Source of the DNA: G963674835 sp963674835
GTDB taxonomy: Bacteria; Planctomycetota; Planctomycetia; Pirellulales; Thermoguttaceae
NCBI GenBank assembly: GCA_963674835.2
Contig: CAXXKC010000002.1
Span: 1,674,001 to 1,738,000, forward strand
Length of the DNA stretch: 64,000 nt
Reading direction: 5' to 3'
Below, in pieces: positions 44,143 to 53,156 of the stretch (position 1 is the first letter of the stretch; the number at the start of each line of letters is the position of its first letter). Below the pieces are notes generated by a model. That model did no database searches, was not told where the DNA came from, and saw only the letters and a list, made by a program, of their open reading frames with translations. The position numbers and the translations under genes were made by a program.

Positions 44143-45852
44143 ATGAAGGTTGCAGATTTCATTCTTTCCGCACTTTGTGATCAAGGCGTCAGCCATTGCT
44201 TTATCGACCTTGGCGGCCTGAACGACAATTTCATGCCGGCGTTGACCGGAACCAAGGGCTTGCGGACGATCGTCGCCGCATTCGAAGGCGGCGCCGCCTA
44301 CATGGCCGATGGCTATGCGCGCGCCTCAAACGGTCTTGGTGTGTGTTTTGGAATCGGCGGCCCGGGTGTGCTCAACATGGCGACGGCGCTGGCCGCCGCC
44401 AAGGCCGACCGCACACCGATACTGGCGATCAGCGGTGAAGTCCCGCGGTCCTGGGAGGGCATGGGTGGCTTCCAGGATGCGTCTGGCGCCGGCATCAACG
44501 ACATTGACGCACTCAAGCCGATCACAGGATTGTCGCTGTCTTTGTCCTCGCGCGCGGTGGTGCCGCATCATCTCCGACACGCTATCACGCATGCCTTCAC
44601 ACGCCGCGCCCCAGTTCATCTGTCGGTACCGGTCGACGTGCAGAAGGCAGAGATCGGCTCCGACTGGCAACCCGTCTCCGACTCACTACGGTCGGCCCGC
44701 TTCGTGGACCAGAACGCGCTGGAGCGCGCGGTCGGGCTGCTGAACACGGCCGGAAGCCAGAAGATCGTTATGCTTGCCGGGCCCGGTGTCTTGCATGCCA
44801 ATGGCGTCGACGCGCTGCGTGTCTTTGCGGAGCGGTTCGATATTCCGGTAGCAACCACGCTATCGGGCAAAGGTTTGATCCCCGATAGCCACCCGCTGGC
44901 GCTCGGCGTGTTCGGTTACGGCGGCTCGCACTGGGCGATCGACGCGATCCGATCAGACGAAACCGATATCCTGCTCGTCATCGGCTCCGGGCTGTCGCAA
45001 CGCGATACGATGCAATGGGATCCGACAATGCTGCCGTCAAAGGCATTGATCCATATCGACGCCGACCCCTTGCTGATCGGCCGCACTTGGCCCAACGAAG
45101 TGGCGGTGGTCGGCAATGCTGCCGAAGCGCTGCGAGACCTGGCGGCCATCAAGAACGCAGAAGGGCTCGAAGCCGGGCGCCCGGAACGCCGGGCATTCAT
45201 CACACAGATCCGTGCGCAAGGACCGCGCCAATACAACCCAGAAGACATGAGGAACAATGCCGTCCCCATGCATCCAGCGCGGGTGGTGGCAGAACTGCGC
45301 ACCGCCTTCCCAGACGATGGTGTTTTGTGCGTGGACTCGGGCGCACACCGGGCATGGTTTGCCGAGTACTGGGATGTCCGCGAGCCCGGCACTCATTTCT
45401 CGCTAACCAACCTTGGGCCGATGGGCGGGGCTATCCCGCTCGGCATTGGGGCAAAGCTGGCGCGCCCCGAGCGGCCGCTCATGGTTGCCACCGGAGATGG
45501 TTGCATGCTGATGCACGGCATGGAGATGTATACGGCGGCGCGCGAGAAAGTGCCGTTGGTTATCGCAGTGATGAACAACCAGGCCTACGGCAACATCTAC
45601 TACCGCGCTTCAACAATGGGGCCCGGCCCTCAACACCTCACCGATATTCCCGGCATCGATTGGGTGGGCTTTGCGCGGTCCATGGGCGGCGACGGGGAGC
45701 GTGTGGACAAGCCCGGCGACATCGCGGCGGCTGTCGGCCGCGCGCTCGTTGCGACAGGGCCGTACTTGCTGGATCTCCGTATCGACAAGACCTATCCCAC
45801 GCCGGTAAAAGCCTGGCGCGAGCGACAGCACGAATGGGAGGACAACGACTGA
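44143..45852 (+). CDS. Thiamine-diphosphate-dependent enzyme, acetolactate-synthase-like
   Basis: This 569-residue protein has the three-domain layout of the acetolactate synthase/benzoylformate decarboxylase superfamily. The N-terminal Pyr domain carries E48 in AAFEGGAAYMADGYAR, the residue that activates the cofactor. The central domain has PVDVQKAEIG and IHIDADPLLIGRTWPN. The C-terminal PP domain has the ThDP/Mg motif GDG at 451-453 and continues to VIAVMNNQAYGNIYY. The substrate is a 2-keto acid but cannot be named. The ATG at 44143 is preceded by GAGG at 7 bases. It overlaps the next gene by one base, so the two are translationally coupled. Its protein style and codon choice look proteobacterial compared with its neighbours, and it sits beyond an integrase remnant, suggesting import; this is inference. 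Confidence 0.85.
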   Translation: MKVADFILSALCDQGVSHCFIDLGGLNDNFMPALTGTKGLRTIVAAFEGGAAYMADGYARASNGLGVCFGIGGPGVLNMATALAAAKADRTPILAISGEVPRSWEGMGGFQDASGAGINDIDALKPITGLSLSLSSRAVVPHHLRHAITHAFTRRAPVHLSVPVDVQKAEIGSDWQPVSDSLRSARFVDQNALERAVGLLNTAGSQKIVMLAGPGVLHANGVDALRVFAERFDIPVATTLSGKGLIPDSHPLALGVFGYGGSHWAIDAIRSDETDILLVIGSGLSQRDTMQWDPTMLPSKALIHIDADPLLIGRTWPNEVAVVGNAAEALRDLAAIKNAEGLEAGRPERRAFITQIRAQGPRQYNPEDMRNNAVPMHPARVVAELRTAFPDDGVLCVDSGAHRAWFAEYWDVREPGTHFSLTNLGPMGGAIPLGIGAKLARPERPLMVATGDGCMLMHGMEMYTAAREKVPLVIAVMNNQAYGNIYYRASTMGPGPQHLTDIPGIDWVGFARSMGGDGERVDKPGDIAAAVGRALVATGPYLLDLRIDKTYPTPVKAWRERQHEWEDND

Positions 45853-46412
45853 TGGCACCATTGCCCGATCCCTCGGCCACGCTGAAAGGCGCCGACCGAG
45901 AGACGTTCGACCACATGGCGTCGGCGCGCGCGCATGCCGAAGGTCGCGTGCAACTCGGCGATGTCTATGTGCGCATGTTCAACAACCCGGGAGTGGCCAC
46001 AAAGGTGGGCGCGCTTGGCGAGCACCTTCGCTTCCACGGCGTTCTCCCGGATGCCGTGCGAGAGTTGGTGATCTTGCGGTTTTCCGCCCGGCAGGGATAT
46101 GGGTATGAATGGTCGCACCACCAGCATCCCGCGAAACTGGCCGGGATCGGCGAGGACGTGATCGATTCGCTGACAGCGGGTCAGGTGCCCGACTCGTTGC
46201 CTGATGCATCGCGGGCCGCGCTCGAGGCGGTCGATGCAGTCGTGGCAAACCGATCGATACCCGCCGAAGTGCAGGAGCGCTTCGTCAACGCCTACGGCAA
46301 TGCCGGCATCGTTGAACTTGTTGCGCTTTGCGGCCTCTATGCCATCATGGGCTACATGACTACGGCTTTCGATATCGAACTCGAAGAAGGACTGCCCATT
46401 GCACCGCTGTGA
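45852..46412 (+). CDS. Carboxymuconolactone decarboxylase-family protein
   Basis: This 186-residue all-helical protein starts at the ATG at 45852, which shares a base with the TGA stop of the ThDP enzyme gene. The family block is HGVLPDAVRELVILRFSARQ, then GYEWSHHQHPAKLAGI, followed by VPDSLPDASRAALEAVDAVV and GIVELVALCGLYAIMGYM. It has no CxxC pair, so an AhpD-type peroxidase role is excluded. It is closer to decarboxylase or lactone-processing members with Glu and His in the active site. With the ThDP enzyme it may form a two-step catabolic module for an oxo or aromatic acid. The substrate is unknown. No further gene of the pathway is present on either side. Confidence 0.82.
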   Translation: MAPLPDPSATLKGADRETFDHMASARAHAEGRVQLGDVYVRMFNNPGVATKVGALGEHLRFHGVLPDAVRELVILRFSARQGYGYEWSHHQHPAKLAGIGEDVIDSLTAGQVPDSLPDASRAALEAVDAVVANRSIPAEVQERFVNAYGNAGIVELVALCGLYAIMGYMTTAFDIELEEGLPIAPL

Positions 46413-46675
46413 CTTGCGACATCGAACACCGACCTCTGATTGAAGGTCGTGCAGAACAAACGCCCCCGGGGGACAAGCCACCACGGGGCCTTTGTGTCCT
46501 ATCGGGTCGGCCCCATGCGTCCGATACCGGAAATGGGCGACTACAGGTCACCGGAAACCATCGCCTAGCTGTGCAGACCCGGCAATTACCCTGGCCTACC
46601 GCACGCCGTAGAGGTCGCGGTGGATGGGGCGGTGGTTGGTGACTGACAGTGGCGTGATGTGTGGGACCGGGCGGT

Positions 46676-47899
46676 TCAGCGGTGGCGGTAGCTTCGGCCA
46701 AGGGCGCGGTACTTGGGAAGATAGGTGTCTTTGTAGCGGTCGCCGGCTGAGCCTTGGATGAACTGGCAGTGGCCGTCGTGGAATAGGGTTAGCTGATAGA
46801 CGAGGAGAGTCATTCCTCGGGGCGTGCCGTCGGTGGCGGCTTCCAGTTCCCAGCCGTCGACGCCGTCGACCGTGATAGGCCCGGAACTTCTGACGCGCAC
46901 GTCGCTGGGCAAGTCGGTTTGTCGGAGCAACCGCTCGGCGAAGGCTTTTTGATCTGCCGGGGACACGTTCGCCGGGATGGAGCCGATCAGGCACAGGGGG
47001 TCGTCCCATGACTTGGGCGGATGACCGTCCGCGGTGTAGGAGAGGGTGTCGCCGTTGCGCTGGGCGAATCGGAGTCCTTCGGGAATGTCGAGGCGGAAGC
47101 CTAGGGAAGCCAGCGGATCGTACGGGGCTGGCTGACTGGGCGAAGGAGATTCGGTGGTGGACGCCGGAATTTCGCCGGTGGCGGCGTCGGGTTGCGCGGG
47201 GGAGTGGTGAAGCGAGGAGATAGATGAATAGAGGACGCCGATGATGACGGCCAAGCCGAGCAGGGGTACGAGCAGGCTGACGGTCAGCACGACCAGCTTT
47301 CGGGCGATGCGGCGGGCGCGCGGCGACCACATCGGGCCAGAGGACTGGGCGGCCAGGCCGGACACCCGGGGCGAGTGAGCGTCCCAGTCGTCCAGTAGCT
47401 CTTCCAGACCGGCGGGCCACTGGAGAGGAGCTAGTTCCTGCGGTTGCGGTTCTTGTGGCGTCGCAGGTATTGGAGTGATGGGTTGGAGTTGTGGACTGGG
47501 CGGTTGAGGCGTTGGGGCATTGGGAAGGGACCAGGGGGAGGTCGGCAATGGTTCCGGGGGCGTTGGTATAGCGACGGGGATTGGCGTGGGCGGCGTGGTG
47601 CCCTGGGCACCCGACTTGAAGCGGGCCGATTGGTGGGCACGCCATCGGACGCGTTCGAGTTCGAAACAGACGCGGTGGTAGAGGACGCCTTGCGGGCCTT
47701 TGACGGATTCGTCGTCGTCTTTGAATTGGCCTCGGCAGATGGGGCAGAATTGGCGCTGCTCGTCCGAGGACATGTAGTTGGGCGTGCCAGGAAGCTGGTT
47801 GACCGTATGGCAATAGGGGCAGCGAACGGGCCTTCCGGCGAACTCATCCTTGGAGCGCAACTGGGCGCCACAACGCTGACAAGCGACAACAATGCCCAT
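46676..47899 (-). CDS. Zinc-ribbon, proline-rich single-pass membrane protein
   Basis: This 407-residue protein has an N-terminal zinc ribbon (VACQRCGAQLRSKDEF and VRCPYCHTVNQL), a second pair in FCPICRGQF with a later His/Cys (YHRVCFE), and a proline-rich linker from about residue 100 to 160. One membrane helix follows (LVVLTVSLLVPLLGLAVIIGVL). A C-terminal extracytoplasmic domain of about 150 residues (GFRLDIPEGLRFAQRNGD; VDGVDGWELEAATDGTPRGM; FHDGHCQFIQGSAGD) resembles DUF-type stress domains in planctomycetes. The cytoplasmic ribbon plus outer domain suggests a sensor or assembly role, but nothing specific can be said. It is convergent with the ThDP/CMD operon. Confidence 0.65.
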   Translation of the reverse strand: MGIVVACQRCGAQLRSKDEFAGRPVRCPYCHTVNQLPGTPNYMSSDEQRQFCPICRGQFKDDDESVKGPQGVLYHRVCFELERVRWRAHQSARFKSGAQGTTPPTPIPVAIPTPPEPLPTSPWSLPNAPTPQPPSPQLQPITPIPATPQEPQPQELAPLQWPAGLEELLDDWDAHSPRVSGLAAQSSGPMWSPRARRIARKLVVLTVSLLVPLLGLAVIIGVLYSSISSLHHSPAQPDAATGEIPASTTESPSPSQPAPYDPLASLGFRLDIPEGLRFAQRNGDTLSYTADGHPPKSWDDPLCLIGSIPANVSPADQKAFAERLLRQTDLPSDVRVRSSGPITVDGVDGWELEAATDGTPRGMTLLVYQLTLFHDGHCQFIQGSAGDRYKDTYLPKYRALGRSYRHR

Positions 47900-48243
47900 A
47901 GGCGTCTCCCGTTCTCAGCGTCCGCCGCCACAACAGGGCGCCTTGACGCACGATCGAACCCGTTCGGGACGGGGAGTGCGCAGAAGCAGCCTATGCGTGG
48001 TGCCCATGGAACGCTGGCCAGTTCCAGACTTCTTCGGGGACGTCTGACCTACTGGTTCGTGGAGAGCGGCCGCCACGAAGCTGCAGGGTTCGGGCGGCGG
48101 TCTCCGACTTCGCATCGACAAGACAGATTCATCTATACATAGTTTCGCCAGAAACGGGCATGTTAGGCAAGCCCACTGACGGGGATCTCGGACCAACCGT
48201 TAGGCTGGAGATGGCGGGTGCGACCACATAGGGCGAGGAAGCT
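47900..48243. other. Intergenic stretch without a supported gene
   Basis: About 340 bases upstream of the zinc-ribbon protein gene. Open frames on both strands have no domain-like composition. The rightmost part leads into copy C of the dispersed element at 48244. Confidence 0.45.
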
Positions 48244-48338
48244 GGTGCGTGTCGCGCTGGACTGTAGCGTTCGTGGGGGTGTGTTTCTGCCGGTTTCGAA
48301 AGCGCCATGCACGCCACGGTTACGCCGGATGCGTTTCA
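48244..48338 (+). repeat. Dispersed stop-codon element, copy C (divergent)
   Basis: A divergent copy. The left end is GGTGCGTGTCGCGCTGG, the middle GTGTGTTTCTGCCGG with TTTCGAAAGCG, and the right end TTACGCCGGATGCGTTTCA. Here the last three bases TCA form the TGA stop (minus strand) of the ADP-ribosylglycohydrolase-family gene, instead of TAG as in the other copies. Confidence 0.75.
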
Positions 48339-49265
48339 TTTGGCGGTGACACAGGCGAGTCCGTAGTCGATGAGGTCTCGGCGGGCCAGGCCGTCGCGCC
48401 ATCGAGCGGGGATGCCGGACTCGCCCCAGCAGGCGCCGGCCAATTGGCCGCAGACCGGTCCGGCGGTGTTGGCGTTTCCGCCGAGATTGACGGCGCGGAG
48501 GACGGCTTGGGAGAAATCGGTAGCGTCGTGGAACGCCCAGAGGGCCGCTTCGAGACTGCGGACGACGTAGCCGGAGCTGACGATCTCGGGGGGCTGCTTG
48601 CGGCGGAAGCTGCCGTCGGCGACCTCCGCGATCTCGGCGTGGAGCGGGTGAATCTGCTTGAGACGAACGAGCGGTTCCCAGTCGGGGGCAAGGACTTCGT
48701 CGCGGGGCAAGCCCTGGATCAGTCCGACAAGGACGAGCCCCAGGTAGGTACACGCGGAAAGGCACTGCGAGCTGGCGTGGGTGGGTAGGCTCGACTCGGC
48801 GACGAGACGGATGAGCTTGCCCAACTGGACGTTGAAGAGGTCGGCGTAGTGGATGGCCACGGGCGCGAGGCGGACGATGGAGCCGTTGCCGCTGGTGCGT
48901 GGGGCGTCGTCGCCGCAACTTCGGGCGTCGCCGCTGTTGAGGAAGCGGATCAGCGCGTTTTGGGTCGTGGTGCCGATATCGAAACAGCGGCCGTTGACCG
49001 AATATTTTCCTTCCCGCCACCAGGCAACATAGCGGCGCATCTGATCGTTGAGATCCCATCCGGCCTGCGCGAGGCTGTCGGCGAGGGCGAGGGCGAGGCT
49101 TGTGTCGTCGGTCCACTCGCCGGGCTCGAGGCCGTGCGGACCGCCGCCGCGGAAATCGGTCACTTCGGGAAAGCTGCCCGGCGGGGCGAACTCGACTGAG
49201 GCGCCCAGGGCATCGCCGATGGCCAGCCCCAACAATGTCCCACGCTGCCGATCTCGGTCGATCAT
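48336..49265 (-). CDS. ADP-ribosylglycohydrolase-family protein with altered metal site
   Basis: The protein has about 309 residues. RGTLLGLAIGDALGASVEF, EWTDDTSLALALADSL and NGSIVRLAPVAIHY are standard family blocks; the DD of WTDD supplies metal ligands. The C-terminal metal block, usually of the form G-D-A-D-T, reads NLGGNANTAGPVCGQLAGA, with N264 and N266 where the Asp ligands are expected. This should weaken or abolish the dinuclear Mg site, so the protein may bind ADP-ribose without cleaving it, or act on another nucleotide. The start ATG at 49265 has GAGG 5 bases upstream. It is cytoplasmic, with no recognisable partner next to it. Confidence 0.82.
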   Translation of the reverse strand: MIDRDRQRGTLLGLAIGDALGASVEFAPPGSFPEVTDFRGGGPHGLEPGEWTDDTSLALALADSLAQAGWDLNDQMRRYVAWWREGKYSVNGRCFDIGTTTQNALIRFLNSGDARSCGDDAPRTSGNGSIVRLAPVAIHYADLFNVQLGKLIRLVAESSLPTHASSQCLSACTYLGLVLVGLIQGLPRDEVLAPDWEPLVRLKQIHPLHAEIAEVADGSFRRKQPPEIVSSGYVVRSLEAALWAFHDATDFSQAVLRAVNLGGNANTAGPVCGQLAGACWGESGIPARWRDGLARRDLIDYGLACVTAK

Positions 49266-49682
49266 GGTAACCTCGAACGTGCGGGAAGGGGAACTTGGTG
49301 GGACTCGCTGCGCTCGGCTCACCCTACGTGCTTCGGCCCACCGTGGGTTAGTTAGGCTGAGGTGGGTTGGTTCCTGTGCGGGGCTCGTTAGGGGGAAACG
49401 TACCAACCTTGGAACGTCATGGGAAGACCGGTTGGGATGGGGCTCGCTAATTGGCCCCTCTGAAAGAGGAGAGGGATGGTGAGGCTCGTTGCGCTCAGCG
49501 AATCCTACTTTGTTGGAGCGGCCGTGCGTTGACTGGTGGAGTGCGCATTGGTTGATGTGTTTTGTGGTTGCGGGAAGGGAATATGTGGGTCGTGGGGTGG
49601 CTCTTGTCGCTGGAGTGGGGTGTGACTAGGATGAAGGGCACCTCTCGTGTCCCGCCAACTTGCCCCACCTGGAGATCGACCC
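49266..49682. other. Intergenic stretch with degenerate short repeats
   Basis: About 415 bases between two divergent genes. It contains a copy of a G+C-rich repeat (49297-49327, GGTGGGACTCGCTGCGCTCG followed by GCTCACCCTAC). A weaker copy lies at 49476-49507 (TGAGGCTCGTTGCGCTCAGC). No protein-like frame is seen. Confidence 0.5.
49297..49327. repeat. Short G+C-rich repeat, copy 1
   Basis: The core GCTGCGCTCGGCTCACCCTA also occurs, slightly altered, at 58744-58775 (GCTGCGCTCGGCCCACCCTG). Both copies lie just outside coding genes and contain a partial palindrome (GGTGGG at one end, CCCACC-like bases at the other). Confidence 0.5.
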
Positions 49683-51110
49683 ATGATGAGCTTCCGCTTT
49701 GCTTGCCTGTCTGCGCTGGTGGCCGTTTTCTTGCCGGGGACGCTGCGGGCAGAGACGTATTACGTGGCGAATCGGGGTGCGGACACGAACGACGGCCGCT
49801 CGGAGGGGACGGCCTGGCAGACCATCGACCGCGTGAACAAGGCGGATCTGAAGCCGGGCGACAAGGTACTTCTGCGTCGCGGTGACTGCTGGCGCGAGCA
49901 GTTGCTGCCGCGGAGCGGTAGTGCTTCGGGCGCAATTACATACGGCGCGTATGGGACGGGCCCCAAGCCGCTTCTGCTGGGTTCGTTGCGGAAGAACCGG
50001 GCCGAGGACTGGGTTCGCGACGGCGGCAACCTGTGGGTGGCCAAAGAGCTGCCGTGCGACGTGGGCAACATGATCTTCGACGGGGAAAAGTCGTGCGGCG
50101 TGAAGGTGTGGGAGCCGGTCGATCTGAAGCGGCAAGGACAGTATTGGTACGACGAGAAGAACCACCTGGTGAAGCTGTACTCGACCAAATCGCCGGCCGA
50201 GTTGTATTCGGACATCGAATGTGCCCTGGCCCGGCACCAGATTTCGGAGGGCAACAAGAGCTACGTGATTTACGAGAACCTGGCGTTGAAGTATGGGGCG
50301 GCGCACGGGATCGGGGGCGCCAACACGCATCACATCATCGTTCGGGACTGTGATTTCGGCTTCATCGGCGGCGCCGACCAGATGGGCGGGGATCGGACCG
50401 TTCGCTACGGCAACGGCGTGGAGTTCTGGGCGAACGCCCACGACAACCTAGTGGAGCGTTGCCGGCTGTGGGAGATTTACGATGCGGCATTGACAAACCA
50501 GAGCAACGGACAGCGGACGCGCCAGGAGAACATCACCTATCGGAACAACTTGATTTGGAACTGCGAGTATTCGTTCGAGTATTGGAATCGCCCCACGAAC
50601 TCGGTTACCCGCAATATTGTGTTCGAGAACAACACGTGTCTGAACGCGGGCGGCGGGTGGGGTCACAGCCAGCGGCCCGATCCGAGCGGGCGCCATCTGT
50701 GCTTCTATCACAGCGACGCGCCGGCGGAAAATATCGTCGTTCGCAACAACATCTTCGACGAGGCGGTGACCAACGCGTTTTACGCGCCGGGTTACGGTGA
50801 GGATTGGTTGGCAGCGTTGAAGCTGGACCACAACTGCTGGTATCAGAGCCAGGGGGCGATGATCCAGCTGAAGCGCGGCCGCTATACGATGGCCGAGTTT
50901 GCACGGTACCAGGTGGACACAGGCTTGGACGCGAAATCGATCGCCAGGAAGCCGGGGCTGGTCGATCCGGCGCATGGGGATCTTCGTTTGGCAGCCGGGT
51001 CTCCTTGCATCGATGCGGGCGCTGCCACCAGCGACAAGCGCGACTTTCAGGGGACGCCGATTCCGCAGGGCAAGGCGCCGGACATTGGGGCGTATGAGTG
51101 GGTGAAGTAG
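49683..51110 (+). CDS. Secreted right-handed beta-helix protein
   Basis: The protein has about 475 residues and a signal peptide (FRFACLSALVAVFLPGTLRA). ETYYVANRGADTNDGRSEG follows, the usual opening of planctomycete beta-helix proteins, with GTAWQTIDRVNKADLKPGD. Repeats such as YVIYENLALKYGAAHGIGGA, HIIVRDCDFGFIGGA, LVERCRLWEIYDAALTNQ and IVVRNNIFDEAVTNAF form the helix rungs. It ends DLRLAAGSPCIDAGA and APDIGAYEW, the choice-of-anchor-type terminal block. A role in polysaccharide binding or lysis is likely, but no lyase catalytic set is identifiable. GGAG precedes the ATG at 49683 by 8 bases; a second ATG follows directly. It is convergent with the alpha/beta hydrolase gene, with stops 15 bases apart. 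Confidence 0.75.
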   Translation: MMSFRFACLSALVAVFLPGTLRAETYYVANRGADTNDGRSEGTAWQTIDRVNKADLKPGDKVLLRRGDCWREQLLPRSGSASGAITYGAYGTGPKPLLLGSLRKNRAEDWVRDGGNLWVAKELPCDVGNMIFDGEKSCGVKVWEPVDLKRQGQYWYDEKNHLVKLYSTKSPAELYSDIECALARHQISEGNKSYVIYENLALKYGAAHGIGGANTHHIIVRDCDFGFIGGADQMGGDRTVRYGNGVEFWANAHDNLVERCRLWEIYDAALTNQSNGQRTRQENITYRNNLIWNCEYSFEYWNRPTNSVTRNIVFENNTCLNAGGGWGHSQRPDPSGRHLCFYHSDAPAENIVVRNNIFDEAVTNAFYAPGYGEDWLAALKLDHNCWYQSQGAMIQLKRGRYTMAEFARYQVDTGLDAKSIARKPGLVDPAHGDLRLAAGSPCIDAGAATSDKRDFQGTPIPQGKAPDIGAYEWVK

Positions 51111-51125
51111 CAGCGGTGGTCGGAA

Positions 51126-53156
51126 CTATTGACCCAAATCGATCTTCCCGCCGAGCTGTTCGAACCAGGGGGCGAGGGGCGATAGTTCGGTTTTTGCACG
51201 CTGGCTCGGGCTGACGACGGCCAGGGGCCGCGGGGCGACCAGGGCGGCGATCTGACGGATGTCGAAGGACTGGAGCAGACCGAAGCAGAATAGCTCCGGT
51301 TTGTCGCTCATCAGCCAGTTCTGCTGGATCGCTTCTTTGAGGCTGCCGAGCGGGTCGTGGACTTCGACGCGGGCGATGGCTTTGGGTTCGATCGCGGCGG
51401 CCACCAGGGCGTAGGTGCTGGAGCGCGGGCCGATTGCGACGAGGCTGACCGGGCCTTGGCCTTGTTTCTCGGCCCAGCGAGCGATCGCGGCGACCTGGCT
51501 GGCCTGGAGCCCGAGCGGGCGCTGGCCGACACCACAGACGAAGATGGCGAACAGGTAATCGCGGGCGGAAATTTTGGATTCGCCGAAGTAGAAGGGATCG
51601 ACGGCGAGGACGCGATAGCCGGCATCGAGGAGGCGAGCGGCATCGGCGGCGACCGAGTTTCGGCCTGCGTCGGCGACGAGGATGGCCGTTTGTTTTGGCT
51701 GGGCCGGGGTAATCTCGACGGCAGGCACGGTCCAGTCGCCGCCCATCTGCAGGCGCCAGAAGGTGGCTTTCAGGCCGTCTTTGGTTTCGCTGCCGGAGTC
51801 GATCGCCTGGACGTTGTAATTGGGGGCGTGGACGATCTGGCTGAGCTTCGCCCGACGGGCCGTCTGCCATGCGGCGGCGGCCTGTTTGTCGGCGGGCAGA
51901 TCGGCGTCGCGGGGGAGCGACTGGCAGAGTTTCATGGCCAGGGTGTTGAAGCTCTCGCTGTCGGGCGGGATGGGGACGGAGAGGTCTTGCTTGGATTTTA
52001 CCTCGTCGTCGGAAGGGATTTCCTTGGCGTTGAAGGTGGAATCGCCCTTGTAGAAGAAATCGCCCACCATGCGGTAGAAAGCCTGGCGGTTGTCGACCTC
52101 GTAGTTGTGCGTGCCGGGGTCGTCGTTGACATGCGATCGCAGGGCATTTTCGCGGCCGAAGAACTTGAAGATGGGGCGGGCGGCGTCGATGAGGGACGCG
52201 AGTCCGTAGCCTGACTCGAAGCAGCAGTCGTCCTTCGAGTTCATGATGACGAGCGTGGGCCGGGGAGCCATCATGGCGGTGAGATGGGTGTAGTCGACAA
52301 TGGTCGCCAAGTCGTTGGGGGTTTGTTCGGAATCGCCCAGGTCTTTGAGATGGTACGCGCGGGTGCGGAAGCTGGAGTATCCGGCGACGGGCGTGCTGAG
52401 CTTGACGCGGGTATCGAGCGAACTGATGACGATGGTCTGCCAACCGCCGCCGGAAAGGCCGGTCACGGCTACGCGGCTGGGATCGGTGTTTTCGAGGTTG
52501 AGGAGGACATCGAGCGCGCGGGACATGGCGAGGTAGAAGGGGGCGAGCCCGCTGGAGCCACAGAGGTCGATCTGGTTCATGGCGGCGTGGGAATAGCCGG
52601 GCCCATCGAGTTGGCCCATGCCGAGCCATTCGACGTTCATGGCCAGCATGCCGCGTTTGGCCTGATTGATGCATCGAAGTTGTTTGGGTACGTAGGCCTT
52701 GCCGGGTTCGCGGGAATGGCCGTTGACGTTGAGGATGGCGGGCACCTTGCCGGCGAGTTTGTCGGGCTCGTACAACAAGGCGGGGATCCAGAGGCCGGGT
52801 AGGGCCTCGTAGCGGAACTTCTTGATGTGGTAGCCGGGTCCGCCGGGGATGGTATCGAGCCATTGGACGCGGACGGCAGCGTCGCGCCATTTGACGGCGT
52901 CGCCACGGAAGACGATCTTCTCCAAGACGGCTTTGCGGAGCCGATCGGCTTCGGTTTGCCATGCGTCGGCCGACGAGTAGGTGCCCATGACCGGTACGCG
53001 CTGGTAACAGAATCGTTGGACTTCGGCCAGCGGCAACGTGTCGCCAACGATTGGTTTGGCCAACCAGGACTGTACGTGCCCTGGTTCGGTCGCCAACGCT
53101 GGCATAACCGTTAGTAACAGCAGTGCCACGCCCACCTGCGCGCTCGTTCGAGACAT
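51126..53156 (-). CDS. Secreted tandem alpha/beta hydrolase, acetyl-xylan-esterase-like
   Basis: The protein has about 676 residues and a signal peptide (VGVALLLLTVMPALATE). The first hydrolase domain has PAILNVNGHSREPGKAYVP, GLSGGGWQT with S235 as nucleophile, and YTHLTAMMAPRPTLVIMNSKDD for the acid region, with a following His in DDPGTHNYEV. This matches acetyl xylan esterase-like planctomycete enzymes. From about residue 460 a second alpha/beta fold begins (TAILVADAGRNSVAADA; YRVLAVDPFYFGES) but its nucleophile elbow is degenerate (VAIGPRSST), so it is probably inactive. AGGAGG sits 5-6 bases before the ATG at 53156. It could de-esterify glycans; the substrate is not certain. Confidence 0.78.
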   Translation of the reverse strand: MSRTSAQVGVALLLLTVMPALATEPGHVQSWLAKPIVGDTLPLAEVQRFCYQRVPVMGTYSSADAWQTEADRLRKAVLEKIVFRGDAVKWRDAAVRVQWLDTIPGGPGYHIKKFRYEALPGLWIPALLYEPDKLAGKVPAILNVNGHSREPGKAYVPKQLRCINQAKRGMLAMNVEWLGMGQLDGPGYSHAAMNQIDLCGSSGLAPFYLAMSRALDVLLNLENTDPSRVAVTGLSGGGWQTIVISSLDTRVKLSTPVAGYSSFRTRAYHLKDLGDSEQTPNDLATIVDYTHLTAMMAPRPTLVIMNSKDDCCFESGYGLASLIDAARPIFKFFGRENALRSHVNDDPGTHNYEVDNRQAFYRMVGDFFYKGDSTFNAKEIPSDDEVKSKQDLSVPIPPDSESFNTLAMKLCQSLPRDADLPADKQAAAAWQTARRAKLSQIVHAPNYNVQAIDSGSETKDGLKATFWRLQMGGDWTVPAVEITPAQPKQTAILVADAGRNSVAADAARLLDAGYRVLAVDPFYFGESKISARDYLFAIFVCGVGQRPLGLQASQVAAIARWAEKQGQGPVSLVAIGPRSSTYALVAAAIEPKAIARVEVHDPLGSLKEAIQQNWLMSDKPELFCFGLLQSFDIRQIAALVAPRPLAVVSPSQRAKTELSPLAPWFEQLGGKIDLGQ

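Noticed and set aside
45015..45851. Upstream extension of the carboxymuconolactone-decarboxylase frame
   Set aside because: It lies in another frame within the ThDP enzyme gene; the ATG at 45852 couples to that gene's stop codon.
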